Source: Bacteroidia bacterium (GTDB taxonomy: Bacteria > Bacteroidota > Bacteroidia > NS11-12g > UBA955). From it: a stretch of DNA of 8,173 bases. A program made the position numbers and the translations under genes. The stretch is taken from positions 1 through 8,173 of the forward strand of contig JADLHV010000041.1 in assembly GCA_020848595.1 (NCBI GenBank). Reading direction: 5' to 3'. Positions 5,512 to 8,173 of the stretch are shown piece by piece. The notes beneath the pieces are model-generated. The model searched no databases. It worked only from the letters and a program-made list of their open reading frames with translations, and had not been told where the DNA came from. Positions within the stretch are counted from its first letter, which is position 1. Each line of letters opens with the position of its first letter.

Positions 5512-6771
5512 TTATTTCTTATTATATGTTTTATAAAATTGATTGATTAAATTGTAAAATTTCATCAAAGATTCGGCTGGTAAATGATCTGTTGTCTCGA
5601 TTCTATTCTTATAGTAATCAAATATCTCTTCAAGAAGTCCCTCTGAAACATTTGTTTTTGCACTTATTAGTTTAATAGTTCTTGAATTTAATTCATTAGT
5701 AGGCACAGACAATTTATGACGAATAAAGAAAAGAAATAACTGCATCTTTGTTATTGCCATCTGTCTATGATCTGCTCGATTATAAAATAATCCGCTTAAT
5801 GTTTCAACAACTCCAACCGTTGTATTGCGTTTTTGTTCTATTACTGGAATTATCTTTTGAATGCGCTTGGCTTTAAATAAGAGAAACAATATTACCATCA
5901 CGATAAACAAATACCACGCTGCTCTAAACGATTTCTGTTTTAATATATAAGATAAAGGTGAATCCGAATTCTTCTGCATTGATGATGATTCGGGTTTGTA
6001 GGTTCTAGAATATATATCGTAATAAATATAATCTGATTTCAAATCCGATAACATCTCATCAATATATTGGAAACCTGTATCGCTAAATAAAGCATAATTA
6101 GTAAATAAAACTGGTGTCGTATTCAATGCAATTTTTCCATCTCCTCTTTTAAATAACACTTGGTTAAAATACCCATTAATAGTGCTTTCTGTTAGATACG
6201 AATACGCATTCACATCTAGATTTGTTTGATTACTATCTCTTAAACAATTCCAATTAATTACTTCGTTTTGATTTTTAAATCCTCTAAAACTGAAATTATA
6301 ATGCTTTAATTCTGAAGAATCATTTGTAGATTGTATAATCACCGATGGGGCATCAAATCTCTCTAATGAAAATTTGCTATAGCGACTACTTAAAACCGAT
6401 AAGAGCAAATCCGGAAGTGATTCTGAAATAATAATAGCTTTATTTCCCCTTTTTACAAACCCTAATAAGGACTCTAATTCCGATGGGGTAATATAGAATT
6501 CTTCTCCTATGAATAAAAATGTGCCTCTTCCATCCTGTTTATGGTCATCTAAACTGTATTTAATTTCTTTATCTAAAATTTTAAACTGTTTAACATCATG
6601 ACTTATAAGTTTTTTAAACTTCCCAAAATCGTAAGGCTGAACCTCCCCATCTCGGTACGTCTTAAGCCAAGTATATTTTTTGGGGCCCTCCTGTGACCTA
6701 AAGTACACATAAGCTATGAGACCAAAAATTAGTAAAATTGATAGCCCTATATATAAGCGTTCATTACGCAT
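5512..6771 (-). CDS. DUF4350 domain-containing membrane protein
   Basis: The protein has 419 residues. An N-terminal membrane segment (about 6-25, LYIGLSILLIFGLIAYVYF) is followed by an extracytoplasmic region of about 255 residues. This includes the DUF4350 part (about 40-235), with strand-like pieces such as GRGTFLFIG and VKRGNKAIIISESLP; DUF4350 is related to the class I glutamine amidotransferase-like fold but no catalytic triad is evident to me. A second membrane span (about 284-300, AAWYLFIVMVILFLLFK) leads to a basic cytoplasmic tail of about 120 residues (RIQKIIP, FYNRADHRQMAITKMQLF). The start overlaps the end of the DUF4129 gene by 8 bases, showing translational coupling. DUF4350 proteins are a fixed part of this MoxR-DUF58 locus in Bacteroidetes and some actinobacteria; their biochemical role is unknown. 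The family assignment rests on domain layout and gene order. Confidence 0.85.
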   Translation of the reverse strand: MRNERLYIGLSILLIFGLIAYVYFRSQEGPKKYTWLKTYRDGEVQPYDFGKFKKLISHDVKQFKILDKEIKYSLDDHKQDGRGTFLFIGEEFYITPSELESLLGFVKRGNKAIIISESLPDLLLSVLSSRYSKFSLERFDAPSVIIQSTNDSSELKHYNFSFRGFKNQNEVINWNCLRDSNQTNLDVNAYSYLTESTINGYFNQVLFKRGDGKIALNTTPVLFTNYALFSDTGFQYIDEMLSDLKSDYIYYDIYSRTYKPESSSMQKNSDSPLSYILKQKSFRAAWYLFIVMVILFLLFKAKRIQKIIPVIEQKRNTTVGVVETLSGLFYNRADHRQMAITKMQLFLFFIRHKLSVPTNELNSRTIKLISAKTNVSEGLLEEIFDYYKNRIETTDHLPAESLMKFYNLINQFYKTYNKK

Positions 6772-7573
6772 TTAAAACCTCCTTTTCTAATTGATTAAAA
6801 TCTAAAAATAAAAGGTCAAAATCACTTTTGTTAGGCAACAAATCTCCATACCAAATAGTGTCGAATGATAAGGTTAATTTGTTAAAGATTGGATAGTAAG
6901 GTTGTGATGAAACTTGTAATAGATATTCTAAATTTGTTTTTTCTTTTTTATAGAGAATATGATTACGTTTCATTAGCAATTTTAAAATATCTAAATATCT
7001 AATTCTAAATGCTAATTTATAATTTCCATTTTTATATGCTTCTTCAAATGGTGTCTTCAAATCCGATTTTCTTAAGGCATCTTCATCAGGTAGACTATCA
7101 TCAATTAGATAGGCCAAATCGGCTTCTGTATTTTTTATATTATTAAAATTTAAATATCTCAGAATGTACCAAACTACAACAGCCATTAGTACTATAGACA
7201 TAAGATACCAAACAGCTGTCATATTGCCTCCGCTAAATTTGGGACTTGTTCTTGTTGTCGTTTTTGATCTACTTTTCTTTTCCGCTTTCTTCTTTTCCTT
7301 TTTCTGACTCGTATCATCTTCAAAATCGACATCTCTATACAGAGACTCCCAATAGGCCTTATCCAGTTGACTCTTTTGTTTAGTATGAGTCAAATGGTAA
7401 ATTTCTGTATCCTTAAAGAATTGGGTGCTGTATTTTTTTTCTAAAACACTCTCTAAATTACTTGTTTGCGTTGAGCTTTCAGTATCTTCTTCTAATTCAA
7501 TTACCGACTGCGCTGTCATTGAACAGAATATTAAACTAAATATTGCTATAAAACTACTCCGTTTCAATCCCAT
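6764..7573 (-). CDS. DUF4129 domain-containing membrane protein
   Basis: From the ATG at 7573 the protein has 269 residues. A longer frame begins with TTG at 7594, but the ATG is preferred: it starts a normal signal peptide (MGLKRSSFIAIFSLIFCSMTAQ-like, about 22 residues) and has AGAAAGG three bases upstream. An exported acidic-to-basic region follows, with a lysine-rich tract at about 92-105, then one membrane span (about 120-140, VWYLMSIVLMAVVVWYIL). The DUF4129 domain occupies about 175-246: AYKNGNYKLAFRIRYLDILK, then KTNLEYLLQ and FDTIWYGD, all family hallmarks (the WYG motif is typical), here predicted to be cytoplasmic. The gene overlaps its upstream neighbour by 20 bases and the DUF4350 gene by 8. 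In relatives this domain is also fused to transglutaminase-like proteins beside MoxR-DUF58 genes, which suggests an envelope role. Confidence 0.9.
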   Translation of the reverse strand: MGLKRSSFIAIFSLIFCSMTAQSVIELEEDTESSTQTSNLESVLEKKYSTQFFKDTEIYHLTHTKQKSQLDKAYWESLYRDVDFEDDTSQKKEKKKAEKKSRSKTTTRTSPKFSGGNMTAVWYLMSIVLMAVVVWYILRYLNFNNIKNTEADLAYLIDDSLPDEDALRKSDLKTPFEEAYKNGNYKLAFRIRYLDILKLLMKRNHILYKKEKTNLEYLLQVSSQPYYPIFNKLTLSFDTIWYGDLLPNKSDFDLLFLDFNQLEKEVLNA

Positions 7574-8173
7574 ATGCCTTTCTAGATTTACCAATTTGAG
7601 TAATGCTTTCTTTTAATCCATTGGCGTCTTGAATCTCTTTAAATGTAAAAGTTAAGAAAGCGCTTTGAACGACAATAAATATGATTATAACAGATGAAAA
7701 TGCAAGCACAGTAAAGAATGAAAAAGTTGTCATCACTTGCTGAAACATATCATCCGATAAATCGATATTTAACTCTAAAACCATTCTAATAATATAAAAC
7801 AAGGGAGTCATTAAAAAAATAAGGCAAATCAAGAACATAAGAGTCATAATACCCGATATTCCCAAATATTTAGCAAATCCAATCCCTATATATGCATTAA
7901 ATTTAGATTCATTTTTTGCGGTAAAAAATTTATTGGTTAGAATTACCACCATTGGAGAAATCAATAAAATATAAAAAAAACCAGTACCAATATTTAAAGT
8001 ATACAAAACATTAATAAATGCCGAAATTAGAAATGGATACAAAAGCAAAGAAGTCTTGCTTAATACTGCTAGACCTGTTGTCTTTCTATACATATTGAGT
8101 CCAACAAAAATTAAAACGCCTAACCACAATGTGCTTAAACTAAAAATTAAAGGTGAATCCCATTTATTAAATA
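7554..8173 (-). CDS. Multi-pass membrane protein, DUF4013-like, 5' end cut by window
   Basis: The frame ends at 7554 and stays open to the right edge (205 codons visible). Only a TTG at 8129 could be read as an internal start; the residues before it (KWDSPLIFSLSTL) continue the same hydrophobic pattern, so the true start lies outside. About five or six hydrophobic segments are visible, among them LLLYPFLISAFINVLY, GFFYILLISPMVVIL, ISGIMTLMFLICLIFLM and VLAFSSVIIIFIVVQSAFL. The C-terminus (FKEIQDANGLKESITQIG) resembles the tail of the membrane protein that usually precedes DUF4129 in flavobacterial copies of this operon, where it is often annotated as DUF4013 or hypothetical. It overlaps the DUF4129 gene by 20 bases. 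In related genomes SpoIIM-like and RDD genes often lie further upstream. The exact family is uncertain; the membrane nature and operon membership are not. Confidence 0.75.
   Translation of the reverse strand, partial: FNKWDSPLIFSLSTLWLGVLIFVGLNMYRKTTGLAVLSKTSLLLYPFLISAFINVLYTLNIGTGFFYILLISPMVVILTNKFFTAKNESKFNAYIGIGFAKYLGISGIMTLMFLICLIFLMTPLFYIIRMVLELNIDLSDDMFQQVMTTFSFFTVLAFSSVIIIFIVVQSAFLTFTFKEIQDANGLKESITQIGKSRKAYGIETE
7577..7583 (-). promoter_or_regulatory. Possible ribosome binding site deciding the DUF4129 start
   Basis: The minus strand reads AGAAAGG ending three bases before the ATG at 7573. The spacing is shorter than ideal and Shine-Dalgarno sites are weak guides in this phylum, but it supports the ATG over the TTG at 7594. 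Confidence 0.3.

Noticed and set aside
7574..7594. Upstream TTG start for the DUF4129 gene
   Set aside because: It would add seven residues ahead of a good signal peptide and lengthen the overlap with the upstream gene; the ATG at 7573 fits better.

Overview
The window looks like an AT-rich chromosomal segment of a marine-type member of the Flavobacteriia (Bacteroidetes). I infer this from three things: Bacteroidetes-style -7 promoter motifs with few Shine-Dalgarno sites; a gene order (membrane protein, DUF4129, DUF4350, MoxR ATPase, DUF58) that I recognise from flavobacterial genomes; and protein sequences typical of that class. Every supported gene lies on the minus strand, so transcription runs from high to low coordinates.

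Right half (8173 down to 3157): five tightly packed, partly overlapping genes form one operon. They are a multi-pass membrane protein (cut by the window edge), a DUF4129 protein with signal peptide and one membrane span, a DUF4350 membrane-anchored protein, a MoxR-type AAA+ ATPase and a DUF58 protein with a von Willebrand A fold. The usual model for such loci is a MoxR chaperone-like ATPase acting with a vWA partner on a membrane or envelope assembly; the client is unknown. The MoxR protein here has tyrosine where the Walker B aspartate is expected.

Middle (3156 down to 1906): about 1.25 kb without a convincing gene, but not empty. It holds four diverged tandem repeats with units of about 91-127 bp, a 36-bp GC-richer element present twice in opposite orientation, and a long imperfect inverted repeat (2681-2883). 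In the main stem of that inverted repeat nearly all arm differences become G-U pairs if the minus strand is read as RNA. This is the best candidate in the window for an undescribed structured RNA or small non-autonomous repeat element.

Left part (1905 down to 321): a possible 41-residue small ORF, then a 453-residue two-domain protein. Its C-terminal half looks like a PD-(D/E)XK nuclease-type domain with two altered active-site positions. A strong intrinsic terminator follows it. At the left edge is the start of a secreted protein with a LamG/concanavalin-like N-terminal strand pattern, cut by the window.

Family names come from recognising motifs by eye; no database search was possible.
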